Source: Propionibacterium australiense (GTDB lineage Bacteria > Actinomycetota > Actinomycetes > Propionibacteriales > Propionibacteriaceae). Taken from it: a stretch of DNA of 64,000 nt. Within the stretch, counting starts at the first letter, position 1. Each line of letters opens with the position of its first letter. This document shows, one piece after another, positions 40,984 to 50,021 of the stretch. The notes below the pieces were generated by a model that did not search any database, was not told the DNA's origin, and worked only from the letters and a program-made list of their open reading frames with translations. The position numbers and the translations under genes are program-made. Location: contig NZ_RCIV01000007.1 in assembly GCF_003666605.1 (NCBI RefSeq), forward strand, positions 1 through 64,000. Direction: 5' to 3'.

Positions 40984-42603
40984 ATGCGTATATCGAGGGT
41001 GGCGATCACCAATCATAGCCGAGTACAGGATCTTGACGTCCAGATTCGAAGGAACGCTGTCATTGTTGGAGCGAATGACGTGGGAAAGTCATCAATCCTG
41101 CGCATGCTGAACCTCGCGTTGGGAGTGAGTACCGCAGGTCTTTATCAAACGTTAAAGCCGTCCGACCTCCGCGACCAAGATGAACCTCTCATCGTTAATA
41201 TCTGGTGGACTGATTTCACTGACGAGAACCGTCGCCCTTTTCCTTCGGAGATTACAATCGCTGAAGACCGAGAGACCGAGTACCTCTGGTTACAGATGGT
41301 TGTCGAGGCTCACTCTGAAGACGAAGAAACAGTCGCCATTCGTCGCTGGTTTCCGGAAAGCGACCATGGACGTGGGCCTAATCGCGAGCAATTGGAGGAG
41401 TTCGGTTGGCGCTACCTTCGCGCGACACGGGGAGCCTCCATGATGGAAGGCGCACACAGCCCGATACGGACGCTTCTGGCAGCAGCTGACCTCGGCGCGA
41501 ACGAGGAAAGTTTGAAGAGTCTTCTGAACCAGTTCAATGAGGAATTGTCAGGGAATGAGTCGATGGATCAGCTCCTCGAACGTGTAGCTCAGCATTTGAG
41601 CCGTGCGATGCCTCGAAGTGTCAGCCGTAAAGATATCTCAGTACGGAGCGTGACTGATCCATCTAGTGATGTGCTCCAAGATGTATCGATCTTCTTAAAT
41701 CACGGTGACGAACAAGTCTCTCTATTGGAGCAGTCAGATGGCGCTCGCCAGCTGATGTCTATGACACTCTTCGACCTTGCGGAGGGTGCGGCCAATGTTC
41801 TCGCGATTGATGAGCCAGAACTCCATTTGCATCCTACTAGCCAACGGACGGCTGCCGATCTACTTAGCGAGGGAGGTAATCAGAAGATCATCGTTACCCA
41901 TTCTCCATATGTACTTCACCGCTTTGAGCCTTCCGAAGTTATTGCTGTTGATCGTCACGGGAAGTGCCACCAAGTTGGGGATGAAAAATTATCAAAGGTC
42001 GAGAAGGCTCGAGCGCATTGGTGGTCACCGCGGCTTCTTGAGGCGCTGACAGCGAGATTCGTCATCCTGGTAGAAGGCGACGCGGATCGTGTGATCGTAG
42101 AAGCGGTAGCTAAGACTCTAGAAGTTGATCTCGACCGCCTCGGTGCTGTAGTGGTCGAACTTGATGGTGCTGACAAGTTCCGAAACGTGTTCCCCCTTCT
42201 CGGTCCAGATGGCTTTGGTCCAACGATCCTTGGGCTCGTAGATGAAAATGAGAGCGGCTCTTGGGTCAACTCCTTTGGTGGAAAACCGAGGACTGTCGTA
42301 GACAAAAAAGTATTCATTTCTAAGGCGGATCTTGAAGATGAGTACACCCGTGCGCTTGGTGGAGCGGGGGCGGCACAGGCCCTCATCAAGGGTGGGTTCT
42401 GCCGTGAGGAAGGGCTCTTACAGTCCACCAGTTTCGTAAACCTTCATGATGTGACGCCTGAGGCAGTGGCGAAATTTTGCCGAGACAAAGGTAAAGTTGA
42501 CGCTGCAACATGCATTGCGGACTCGCTTTCTCGAGAGACGGCAGGGAGGATCGGCAGCGTGTCAAGACTATTGCGTTCACTCGAAGAATTGAGCATTCAA
42601 TGA
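40984..42603 (+). CDS. gajA: OLD-family ATPase-TOPRIM nuclease (GajA-like)
   Basis: A 539-residue protein. The ABC-type ATPase has Walker A VGANDVGKSS (28-37) and Walker B NVLAIDEPELHLHP (near 272). The TOPRIM domain follows with FVILVEGDADRVI (near 358) and LGLVDENESGS (near 416), giving the acidic metal-binding residues. This architecture plus an overlapping UvrD helicase is that of Gabija. GajA nicks DNA when nucleotide levels fall in infection (known for the family). The GC content is about 48% in bases 41041-41100, far below the host, so the pair was probably acquired separately from the flanking cluster. Stop overlaps the next start by 4 nt. Confidence 0.88.
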   Translation: MRISRVAITNHSRVQDLDVQIRRNAVIVGANDVGKSSILRMLNLALGVSTAGLYQTLKPSDLRDQDEPLIVNIWWTDFTDENRRPFPSEITIAEDRETEYLWLQMVVEAHSEDEETVAIRRWFPESDHGRGPNREQLEEFGWRYLRATRGASMMEGAHSPIRTLLAAADLGANEESLKSLLNQFNEELSGNESMDQLLERVAQHLSRAMPRSVSRKDISVRSVTDPSSDVLQDVSIFLNHGDEQVSLLEQSDGARQLMSMTLFDLAEGAANVLAIDEPELHLHPTSQRTAADLLSEGGNQKIIVTHSPYVLHRFEPSEVIAVDRHGKCHQVGDEKLSKVEKARAHWWSPRLLEALTARFVILVEGDADRVIVEAVAKTLEVDLDRLGAVVVELDGADKFRNVFPLLGPDGFGPTILGLVDENESGSWVNSFGGKPRTVVDKKVFISKADLEDEYTRALGGAGAAQALIKGGFCREEGLLQSTSFVNLHDVTPEAVAKFCRDKGKVDAATCIADSLSRETAGRIGSVSRLLRSLEELSIQ

Positions 42604-44267
42604 GTGAATATGTCCTCAGTCAAGAACAGTTAGAAGCTGTAACCTCGGACGCAAGCCATCTGATGATCATCGCACCACCGGGATGTGGTAAAACAGAGGT
42701 CTTGGCGCATCGTGCCGCCCATCTCATTGACTCGCTAGAAAAGAACCAGCGCGTACTCGTGCTGACTTTCACTAACAGGGCGCGGTCAAACTTAGAAGAA
42801 CGTTTGCTAACGGTGTTGGGGCAGGTGCGAACTCAACGACATGTCGTAGTGCGCAACTTTCATGGGTTTGCTGCTCATGTTGTTCTTGCACATGGGAGAA
42901 CTATCGGCTTAGAGATGGATAGTCTTCAGCAGCCGAAGACAAGCACCGTACGCAGAGCGCTGGTTGAGGCTGGCGGCAATGGAACTGAGATTTATGAAGC
43001 TGAGCGTATGCTGAGCGAGATTAAACGTCACCCATTTTCAGATGAAGAAGTGCTTGATGCGCTTCGACGGCAACCTTCAGGGGTAGTGCGTCGATTAGCT
43101 GAGACGGTTGAGCGTGCTCGCCAGAGGGCTAACCAACTTCATTATGATGACCTTCTCCGGCATGCACAGTGTCTGCTGCACATCCCAGCAGTAGCGCGGC
43201 TATATCAAACTCACTTCGGGGCAGTTTTGGTTGATGAATTTCACGACCTTTCGTTGCAACAACTCGATCTCGCGCGGCTGAGCTGCACATCTCAACAAAC
43301 CTTTGCTGGTGATCCTATCCAAGGTATTTACTCGTGGGCTGGAGCGGCCCCCGCTAAGGTTAAAGCGGAGATTCTTAAGGACTGTGACAAGATGATACGG
43401 CTGCGCGAGTCATACCGGTCATCTCCCAAAGTCTTGGAAACCGTCAACTCCATTGGTGAGCAAGTTGATCCGGAATCAGGGTTGATTTCCGCGCAGCCAG
43501 TGCGCTGGCTGGGGGGAGGTTGCTCGGCTACACTCGTCTTGAAAGACCGAGTACAAGAAGCGAAAACCTTGTCTCGCTTGGCAACTCAGATAATCGGTAG
43601 CGATCCAGATGCATCGATTGGAATCATCTGCCGAGCGGGGTGGCGGAGAGAGGATCTTGATCGTGCGTTCGCTGTTGAAAGTGGCTTCCCGGTGCGTCGC
43701 TGGGATCTTGCTATCGACGACCCAAAGATTGTTACACTGATTCAGTCTACTATTGCCACGTTGCCCCATGGTGTTGGCATCGAGGATGCTCGACTCGCAG
43801 TGCTCAACAAAGTGGATCCCGCAGATGTAGAAGCGCGGGAGAACATAGATGATGCTTTTGATGCATTGGAGCAGAGCGGCGCCACTACTGCGAGGGCAGC
43901 GATAAGATCCGTCAGGGTATCAGATCCCAAACGTAGCATCGGTCCGGGGGTGCACCTACTCAACGCGCATACGGGTAAAGGTCAGCAATTTGACTGGGTT
44001 TTCGTTATTGGCTTAGAAGAAGGGCATCTGCCGGGTAGGCGTAACAGTCAAGGCGAAGCGCTCTCTGAAGAACGTCGAGTTCTGTTAGTGATGCTTTCCC
44101 GTGCTCGTCATGGCCTTGTTGTGACGAGAGTGCAAATGAACAGTGGTAGCTACGGGCTATTTGAAGCGAAAGCAAGTCGTTGGTGGTCTGAATTAAAGAC
44201 CGATTTCTCATCTATTTCGGAAATTGAAGCGTACGTGTCACAGTTAAGATCGAGCGTCACGAAGTAA
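42600..44267 (+). CDS. gajB: UvrD-like helicase (GajB-like)
   Basis: A 555-residue superfamily 1 helicase. Walker A is APPGCGKTEV (near 25), motif Ia LVLTFTNRARSNL, motif II LVDEFHD (near 210), motif III FAGDPIQGIYSWAGA, motif IV LRESYRSS, motif V HTGKGQQFDWVFVIGLEEG and motif VI LVMLSRARHGLVV. ATG 42600 overlaps the gajA TGA, so translation is coupled. In Gabija the GajB helicase forms a complex with GajA and responds to DNA ends or single-stranded DNA. The low GC matches gajA, confirming joint acquisition. Confidence 0.88.
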   Translation: MSEYVLSQEQLEAVTSDASHLMIIAPPGCGKTEVLAHRAAHLIDSLEKNQRVLVLTFTNRARSNLEERLLTVLGQVRTQRHVVVRNFHGFAAHVVLAHGRTIGLEMDSLQQPKTSTVRRALVEAGGNGTEIYEAERMLSEIKRHPFSDEEVLDALRRQPSGVVRRLAETVERARQRANQLHYDDLLRHAQCLLHIPAVARLYQTHFGAVLVDEFHDLSLQQLDLARLSCTSQQTFAGDPIQGIYSWAGAAPAKVKAEILKDCDKMIRLRESYRSSPKVLETVNSIGEQVDPESGLISAQPVRWLGGGCSATLVLKDRVQEAKTLSRLATQIIGSDPDASIGIICRAGWRREDLDRAFAVESGFPVRRWDLAIDDPKIVTLIQSTIATLPHGVGIEDARLAVLNKVDPADVEARENIDDAFDALEQSGATTARAAIRSVRVSDPKRSIGPGVHLLNAHTGKGQQFDWVFVIGLEEGHLPGRRNSQGEALSEERRVLLVMLSRARHGLVVTRVQMNSGSYGLFEAKASRWWSELKTDFSSISEIEAYVSQLRSSVTK

Positions 44268-44374
44268 TGTCAGCTACGTGCCCTCAGTTACTTGAGCCTA
44301 AAGGTTGCCGATTCTGGTGGCTATCCTGAGAGCCATATGAATTGTTATTCAGATCCCATGCTAAAGATTTCAAA

Positions 44375-44968
44375 TCAATTCGATTCCAGCTGAATTGGAC
44401 CTTCGTTAACACTGGAGAAAAATGCAGCTGAAACAATTCTCCACGGAATATAGACAGCCTGTGCAAAAAGCTCAATGAGTACTAAGAGAATACGTTCCCA
44501 AAAACTCTCATTTTCGGTGTACCTGCCTCTAAGTAACCACCATAAAGCTCCAAGGCAGACCGCGGAGGGGATAATTTGCAAGGCGGATATTCCGCCGGCA
44601 ATCTGGCCGCCAGTCAGTGCGATATAGAAGGTAGCGGCAGCAGGGCCACTTGGTTGGGTATATCGTGGTTGCGAACCACAAAAGAGCATTGCAAGAGCAA
44701 ACGCGGCTGCTCCTATGCAAACAGGATGCACTAGGATGGAATGACTAATTATCCAGTTCTCTACGGTGCCTACTCCTGTCATAAACCCGTCAGGTAGGCC
44801 TAGAAAACTAGATACTTCTATAAAATTGTGCAGTCCGGTGGTCTTCGTAAAGAATCCAGCCCAAAAGAAGGGGGCGATAATACCTCCGCACCATATCCAT
44901 AACATCAAAGTGAGTTTGCCGCCAGTCAAGATTTCTTTTGTCCAACTAGTCAAATTCATAATTACCAT
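44375..44968 (-). CDS. Five-helix membrane protein of unknown function
   Basis: A 197-residue protein with about five hydrophobic helices (LMLWIWCGGIIAPFFWAGFF, VCIGAAAFALAMLF, ALTGGQIAGGISAL, ICLGALWWLL-like segment, ILLVLIELFAQAVYI). No family is recognised. It is convergent with gajB, with 107 bp between the stops, and shares its low GC (about 45%), so it probably came with the same DNA. The start may be ATG 44968 or ATG 44959; neither has a clear ribosome site. Confidence 0.6.
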   Translation of the reverse strand: MVIMNLTSWTKEILTGGKLTLMLWIWCGGIIAPFFWAGFFTKTTGLHNFIEVSSFLGLPDGFMTGVGTVENWIISHSILVHPVCIGAAAFALAMLFCGSQPRYTQPSGPAAATFYIALTGGQIAGGISALQIIPSAVCLGALWWLLRGRYTENESFWERILLVLIELFAQAVYIPWRIVSAAFFSSVNEGPIQLESN

Positions 44969-45139
44969 TCTTGCTTGACGCCTATCTCTAGGGCTTGTTC
45001 GGTTGCTTTGAGTAATCCTGTATGGGGTGTGTTGCTGAAGGCGAAAGGGGGTCCGCCTTGAGATGGTTATGTGTGAAAATAATCAAGTGACAGGCTGCGG
45101 ATTTAATGCTATCACGCGACTGACCCGAACCCGGGTACT

Positions 45140-45268
45140 GACGAGACTCACGCATAGTCCCCGCGCGGGCGAGTTCATTGACTGCTTTGCCAAGACCGCT
45201 GTGTGGGTTTGGTGTAGTCGCTCAGCGGCTGCCTTGATCTCAGGATCCAGGCTTAATGTCGTCCTCAC
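45140..45268 (-). pseudogene. Frameshifted ribbon-helix-helix antitoxin remnant
   Basis: GTG 45268 begins VRTTLSLDPEIKAAAERLHQ, a VapB-like ribbon and first helix. In the shifted frame HSGLGKAVNELARAG follows, the second half of the same domain as in the intact gene at 28897-29127. The frames disagree near 45205. The C-terminal tail is unrecognisable. No toxin is present. About 510 bp around it (44970-45480) hold no other gene. Confidence 0.6.
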
Positions 45269-45483
45269 GTCAAATCGTGTACCCAGCACGGATGTAATCG
45301 TGGAAGCGTCAGTGATACAACCTTGGGATGGTGGTCGGTCGGGTGATGCTTCGGGCTGAGATCGTTTCGTTCTGCGTTCGGATGGTTCTCGTTCCGGTGC
45401 GGGTCTTGTAGCGCTCCTTCCATCGGTGCGTCAGGAAAGGCCTGTGACTACTCGTCTCGCGGAATGCCCATGTCCTGTGACAT

Positions 45484-45505
45484 ATACATGTTAGATTGTA
45501 TGTAT
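45484..45505 (+). promoter_or_regulatory. Operator and leaderless promoter of the TetR gene
   Basis: ATACAT (45484-45489) and ATGTAT (45500-45505) are a perfect 6-bp dyad separated by 10 bp, with the right arm running into the ATG. TTAGAT (45491-45496) lies 7 nt before the ATG as a -10. Binding by the encoded TetR would block its own transcription. Confidence 0.5.
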
Positions 45506-46067
45506 GAGGCGGACGGCTGAGGCGGCGGAACAGACGCGGCGCGCGCTGCTGGAGGCGGCGCTGTTGACCTTCGAGGAGAAGGGCTGGCGCGGGGCGACCT
45601 TCGAGGTCGTCGCCGCTCGCGCAGGTGTCACGCGCGGCGCGTTGCACCATCACTTCAGTTCCAAGGTCGTGCTGCTCGAGGACGCGCTCGCATGGGGCTG
45701 GGCCGAGTACGAGGCCCGGCTTTTCGATGCCGAACCCGCGGACCTGGCGGCTCTGCTGCCCGAGTTCGTGCACCTCCTACGCGAGGACGCCCGGTTCCGC
45801 GCCCTGGCGGCCTGCACGGTGCTCGTCGCCCCGCAGGCGCTCGGCGACGCCACGGAGAAGAACACCGCTCTCGACGCCTGGCGCGACCGCATCGCCGCCG
45901 GCCTCCCCGCCACGGCCGAGGCCGCCCCAGGGGCGGTCGCGAACCTGACGCTGGTGCTCATGCAGGGGCTCACCGTGACAGCCGTGATGCGCCCCGACGA
46001 TCTTCCCCGGCCCGACGAGCTGAGCGCCACGATCTCGGCGCTGGCAAGGGGGCTGCGCCCGACATAG
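45504..46067 (+). CDS. TetR-family repressor
   Basis: A 187-residue regulator. The N-terminal helix-turn-helix is TRRALLEAALLTFEEKGWRG followed by FEVVAARAGVTRGALHHHF and SKVVLLEDAL, a standard TetR domain. The C-terminal ligand domain is variable. It lies 21 bp ahead of an MFS pump gene, so it most likely controls that pump and itself. No Shine-Dalgarno; leaderless promoter and a dyad overlap the start. Confidence 0.92.
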   Translation: MRRTAEAAEQTRRALLEAALLTFEEKGWRGATFEVVAARAGVTRGALHHHFSSKVVLLEDALAWGWAEYEARLFDAEPADLAALLPEFVHLLREDARFRALAACTVLVAPQALGDATEKNTALDAWRDRIAAGLPATAEAAPGAVANLTLVLMQGLTVTAVMRPDDLPRPDELSATISALARGLRPT

Positions 46068-46088
46068 CCAGAAAGGAGTCGTCACCTC

Positions 46089-47280
46089 ATGGCGACACCC
46101 GACACCACCCTCGCCACCACTCCAAGCCATGCCCTCGTCGTCGGCTCGGTGGCACTGTTCACCGACATGCTCGTGCACGGCCTGGCTGTCCCCGTGCTCC
46201 CGCTACTCCCGTCAGTGGTCGCCCGTGGCCCGGCCGCCACGGGCGTCCTGTTCTCGGCGTACGCGGCAGCGATGATCGTCTCGACGCTGTTCGCCGGCCG
46301 TGTCGTCGACCGCCGCGGGCCGCGGATGCCGCTGCTCATCGGCCTGGTGGGCCTGGCCGCGGCCACGCTGCTGTTCGCCACCGGCGGCCCCTACTGGCTG
46401 CTCCTCGTCGCCCGGCTCGCCCAAGGGCTCGCCGGCGGCATGTCCTGGGTTGCGGCCCTCTCGCTGATCGCCGCGACGACGAGACTCGAACGGCGCGGCC
46501 AGGCGATGGGGATCGCCATGTCCACCATCACCCTCGGCGTGCTCATCGGCCCGCCGCTGTCCGGGTTCATGGTCGAACGCCTCGGTACGGCCGCCCCATT
46601 CCTGCTCGCCGCCGCCGTCGCCCTCGCCGACGGGATGCTGCGCATCCTCCTCGTCAAGGATTCGCCACGAGTCACCGACGACGTCGCGGGTCCACTCACG
46701 GTGCTGCGGGTCCCCGGCTCGGCCGCCATCGTGACCGCCATCGCGATCGGCGCGGGCGTGCTCTCCGGTGTCGAACCGGTGCTCCCGGCGCACCTGGGGG
46801 CCGGCTCGCTCACCATCGGCCTGCTGTTCGCCCTGGCCTCGCTCGCCGCGATCGTCGCCAACCCCGTGGTGGGCCGCCGCGTCGCGACGGCCTCACCGCG
46901 ACTGCTCATCGGCGCGGGCGTGGCCACGGCCTCGGCATCGCTGGCCCTCATCGGCTTGGCTGACCGGCTGTGGCAGACCTGCGTGGCCATGGCGCTGCTC
47001 GGCGTCTCGTCGGCGCTGCTGCTCGCCCCGGCGACCACCCTCATCGCCGAGCAGGGATTCCGGGCCGACCCGCCGACGCTCGGCGGCTCGTACGCGCTCT
47101 ACAACCTCGCCTACGCGACAGGACTCGCGCTCGGACCCCCTGCTCGCCGGGCTCGGCGTGCAGCGGGCGGGTTTCACCGCCGCGATGACGGCGGGGGCCA
47201 TGCTCCTTCTTCTCGTCGGTAGAGCCGCCCTCTCGCGCCTTCCGTGCAATACGCCGGTGGCGCAGGAGACCGTCTCGTAG
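46089..47280 (+). pseudogene. MFS drug-efflux transporter with a C-terminal frameshift
   Basis: A 12-helix-type MFS protein, starting at ATG 46089 after AGAAAGGAG. Motif A is AGRVVDRRGPRMP, and GQAMGIAMSTITLGVLIGPPLSG is motif C. The frame runs well to GLALGP, then at the C5 run 47136-47140 goes out of phase and ends at 47222 with an Arg-rich tail. Removing one C restores LLAGLGVQRAGFTAAMTAG and a last helix to the TAG at 47280. So the gene is either broken near its end, a sequencing error in a homopolymer, or slippage-dependent. Regulated by the adjacent TetR. Confidence 0.8.
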
Positions 47281-47316
47281 ATCCGTCGGGTCCACGAGAT
47301 CACCACCATCCTGGCA

Positions 47317-48522
47317 TCAGGACGGTGATCCGGTGCGCCGCGTGAAGGCGCCGCCCAAAGTGTACGTGCCGAGGGCGGCGAGGTAGGCGATGACGGTGAA
47401 GACCGCGATGCCGCTGTACCCGGTGAAACGGGTCAGCAGGTGCCCGCCGACGGCCCCGCTGATCGTCGTCCCGGCGTACATGGCCGCGTTCGACAGCGAG
47501 GACACCGTGCCGCGGGCGAGATCGGTGTGGCTCTGCAGCTCGCTCATGAGGACGGGGAAGAGGAATCCGGCGACCAGCATCGCCAGAGCGAGCACCGGCA
47601 CGGCGAGCCACAACGTGCCGATGAAGGCCGTCACGAGATAGATCGCGCCAAGGGCGAGAATCCCGAACAGGAGCGAGCGCTGCGGTCCGATCCGGGCGAC
47701 CAGCCGCGAGCCGGTCAACGACCCGATGGCGTTGCCGAGTCCGATGGCGATCATCGCCGAGCCGATGGTGGTCTGGGAGGCCCCGAAGTCCTGGGCGAAC
47801 CACGACCCGATGAAGGACAGTGCGGCGAAGTTCCCGGTCTGGAACACCAGATAGGCCGTCAACGACAGCACCAGGGGGCGAGACCTCACCACGTGCGCAT
47901 AGGGGGTGAGGAGCCGACTCCGCGACGCCACGCCGACAGGGCGCACGTTCGGGAACCGCGCATACAGGAGGATCCACAGCAGCACACTGGCCGCTGCGAT
48001 CGCCAGGAATGGGACGCGCCAGCTCACGGATGACAGGAACGAGCCGATCGGGATCCCCGCGACTTGGGCGATGGCGAGCCCCGCTGTCGCGTAGCCCATC
48101 GTCCGGACGACCGACGATGCGGGCACCGTCACCGGGATCGCCGCCCAGATCTGGGGTGTCACGAACGCGGCGGCCACGCCGGCGAGCAACCGCGTGCTGA
48201 AGAGGGACCAGAAGTCCCAGGTGCCGCCGCAGGCAGCGGTGAACACGGCGAACCCGGCCAGCCCCGACAGGAGAACGGTCCGCCGGTCGAAGCGATCCGA
48301 GAGGGGGCCTGCGATGAGGGCGAACACCGCGTAACCGAGCGCATAGGCCGAGACGAGCCAGCCGGAGCGCGACACGCTCACATCCAGCTCGCGCTGCAGG
48401 AGCGGCAGCAGTGGCGCGGTGAGGAATGTGTCGGTGCCGATCACGAAGAGCGTGGCGAAGGAGATCAGCCGCATCGTCGGTTCGGAGGCCGACCTGAGTG
48501 AGGTGTCCGAGGGTGAGGTCAT
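47317..48522 (-). CDS. MFS transporter (drug/metabolite efflux)
   Basis: A 401-residue MFS protein with about 12 helices. LAGPLSDRFDRRTVLLSG is motif A, and TAGLAIAQVAGIPIGSFLS is like motif C of DHA1 antiporters. It resembles the CmlA/AraJ-type exporters. GGAAGGA before ATG 48522 fixes the start. It diverges from an ArsR-type regulator, with a dyad (48597-48628) in the 156-bp gap, so that regulator likely controls it. It is convergent with the frameshifted MFS gene. Confidence 0.9.
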   Translation of the reverse strand: MTSPSDTSLRSASEPTMRLISFATLFVIGTDTFLTAPLLPLLQRELDVSVSRSGWLVSAYALGYAVFALIAGPLSDRFDRRTVLLSGLAGFAVFTAACGGTWDFWSLFSTRLLAGVAAAFVTPQIWAAIPVTVPASSVVRTMGYATAGLAIAQVAGIPIGSFLSSVSWRVPFLAIAAASVLLWILLYARFPNVRPVGVASRSRLLTPYAHVVRSRPLVLSLTAYLVFQTGNFAALSFIGSWFAQDFGASQTTIGSAMIAIGLGNAIGSLTGSRLVARIGPQRSLLFGILALGAIYLVTAFIGTLWLAVPVLALAMLVAGFLFPVLMSELQSHTDLARGTVSSLSNAAMYAGTTISGAVGGHLLTRFTGYSGIAVFTVIAYLAALGTYTLGGAFTRRTGSPS

Positions 48523-48596
48523 GGGGCGTCCTTCCGGTCCCCTCGGCCGCGACGGGTCAGCGTGTGGGGAAGGGACAGATCTGGTCTTCATTTAGA

Positions 48597-48628
48597 AGTT
48601 TGACGAAATAAGAATAATCTGTCGAACT
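48597..48628. promoter_or_regulatory. Dyad between the MFS and ArsR genes
   Basis: AGTTTGAC (48597-48604) and GTCGAACT (48621-48628) are inverted copies with one mismatch, separated by 16 AT-rich bp. It is a likely binding site for the ArsR-type regulator over the divergent promoters. Confidence 0.45.
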
Positions 48629-48678
48629 CGCTTGTCAAGTCGATCGGTTGGAGTGGTGATCGTCGCCCGGGCGATAGC

Positions 48679-49074
48679 ATGAGGCCTGACCGGCGGAAGG
48701 GTGGACAGTTGGGTAGAGAGCGGTTGCACCATCCCGGCCCGGGCGACATCGACCTCGATCGTGTGCTCGGCGCCTTGTCCGATCCGATCCGGCGCGACAT
48801 CCTCGGCCGGATCGCCTCGGACGGCCCGCAGTTCTGTGGCGATCTCGACTACGACGTCGCCAGGTCGACCATGTCGTACCACTTCAAGGTGCTCAGGGAA
48901 TCAGGGCTCATGCACACCGAGGCGCTCGGCAGGCATCGTCGCATCACTCGCCGGGACGCCGTGATCGAGACGCTCTTTCCGGGGCTCCTGGAAGCGGTCG
49001 GGCTCCCACCCGGCGAAGGACAGTGGCAGGAATCGGTCAGGTCTGCTGGAGCGGGCGGCCAGGAGGTGCTCTGA
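48679..49074 (+). CDS. ArsR-type winged-helix regulator
   Basis: A 131-residue protein. IDLDRVLGALSDPIRRDILGRI and VARSTMSYHFKVLRESGLMH are an ArsR helix-turn-helix; no cysteine metal-sensing box is visible. The start is ATG 48679 or TTG 48709, and the latter has GGAAGGG 7-8 nt upstream. The 3' end overlaps the convergent hydrolase gene by 38 bp. It likely represses the divergent MFS gene. Confidence 0.82.
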   Translation: MRPDRRKGGQLGRERLHHPGPGDIDLDRVLGALSDPIRRDILGRIASDGPQFCGDLDYDVARSTMSYHFKVLRESGLMHTEALGRHRRITRRDAVIETLFPGLLEAVGLPPGEGQWQESVRSAGAGGQEVL

Positions 49075-49990
49075 GATCTGCCGGGCAGGCGCCGCGTACC
49101 GGCCGTGCGGGGATCGGCTCGCGCCAACGGCGGGCCCGGGGCTGCTGGCCTCGGGTGATGGCGGGGTAGTGCTCGGACAGGAAGTCCAGCAGCACCCGGT
49201 TGAAGAACCCCGGATTGTCCTGGTTCGCGTTGTGGCCGGCCCGCGGGATCACCGCACACCGGCAGTGCGGGTCCCGCGCCGCCCAGGCGGGGGCGGTGCG
49301 CGCGATGTTGCCCGTACGGTCCAGCTCGCCATGGGTCAGCAGCAACGGCGCCTCGATCCGGTAGCCCGCCTCGGGCCGCATCGAGCGGGTCACGCCACGC
49401 CAGATGTGGAGGAAGTCGGCCTTGGTCATCATCCCGATCGCTTCCTCGGCATAGGCGCGGACCTGCGGTCGGCGGGCCGTCGTCACGGCGACCACGCGCT
49501 TCAGGTGCCCCCAGGGCCAGAACGTGAACCAGCACAGCGAGGATCGCAGCGCCCACCGCTCCCACCTGGCGATCGGCATCGTGATGCACGTCGACCCGAT
49601 GATCACCAGGGCCGCCACCCGCTCGGGCGCGCGATAGGCCAGTTCCTGTGCGACGAGTCCGCCCAGCGACTGCCCGCCGACACAGACCGGCTCACGAATG
49701 CCGAGGTGGTCCAGGATGGCGAGCAGGTCGTCGGCCATGTCGGCGACACTGATCGGAACCCGGCCGATCGGCCGGGACAGGCCGTGCCCGCGAGTGTCCC
49801 AGGTGAGCGTCCGGTAGCCGGCCTCGGCGAGTGGTCCGACCTGGTCGTCGAACATGCGATGATCCATCGACGCGCCATGGCCGAGGACGACCACCCGGCC
49901 ATCGGCCGGCCCCGTCGTCCAGGCGTGCACCGGCGTGCCTGCACACCGCACCACGTGCTCGGCCCGGGGCGGCTCCACGTGGGTGCTCAT
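49037..49990 (-). CDS. Alpha/beta-fold hydrolase
   Basis: A 317-residue enzyme. The oxyanion segment VVVLGHGASMDHRMF, the nucleophile elbow GGQSLGGLVA (Ser), an acid in HGELDRTGN and the histidine in IPRAGHNANQDNPGFF form the catalytic triad. It resembles the 3-oxoadipate enol-lactonase/haloperoxidase group; the substrate is unknown. ATG 49990 has no clear ribosome site. The C-terminus after residue 270 is Arg/Pro-rich and overlaps the ArsR gene, so the true end could be a recent extension. Confidence 0.85.
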   Translation of the reverse strand: MSTHVEPPRAEHVVRCAGTPVHAWTTGPADGRVVVLGHGASMDHRMFDDQVGPLAEAGYRTLTWDTRGHGLSRPIGRVPISVADMADDLLAILDHLGIREPVCVGGQSLGGLVAQELAYRAPERVAALVIIGSTCITMPIARWERWALRSSLCWFTFWPWGHLKRVVAVTTARRPQVRAYAEEAIGMMTKADFLHIWRGVTRSMRPEAGYRIEAPLLLTHGELDRTGNIARTAPAWAARDPHCRCAVIPRAGHNANQDNPGFFNRVLLDFLSEHYPAITRGQQPRARRWREPIPARPVRGACPADLRAPPGRPLQQT

Positions 49991-50021
49991 GGGATCAATG
50001 TGATCTCGATCCTCGCCCCGG

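Noticed and set aside
26686-45503. Integrase-driven genomic island with attL/attR at tRNA-Ala
   Set aside because: I found no integrase and no repeat of the tRNA 3' end at the right margin.
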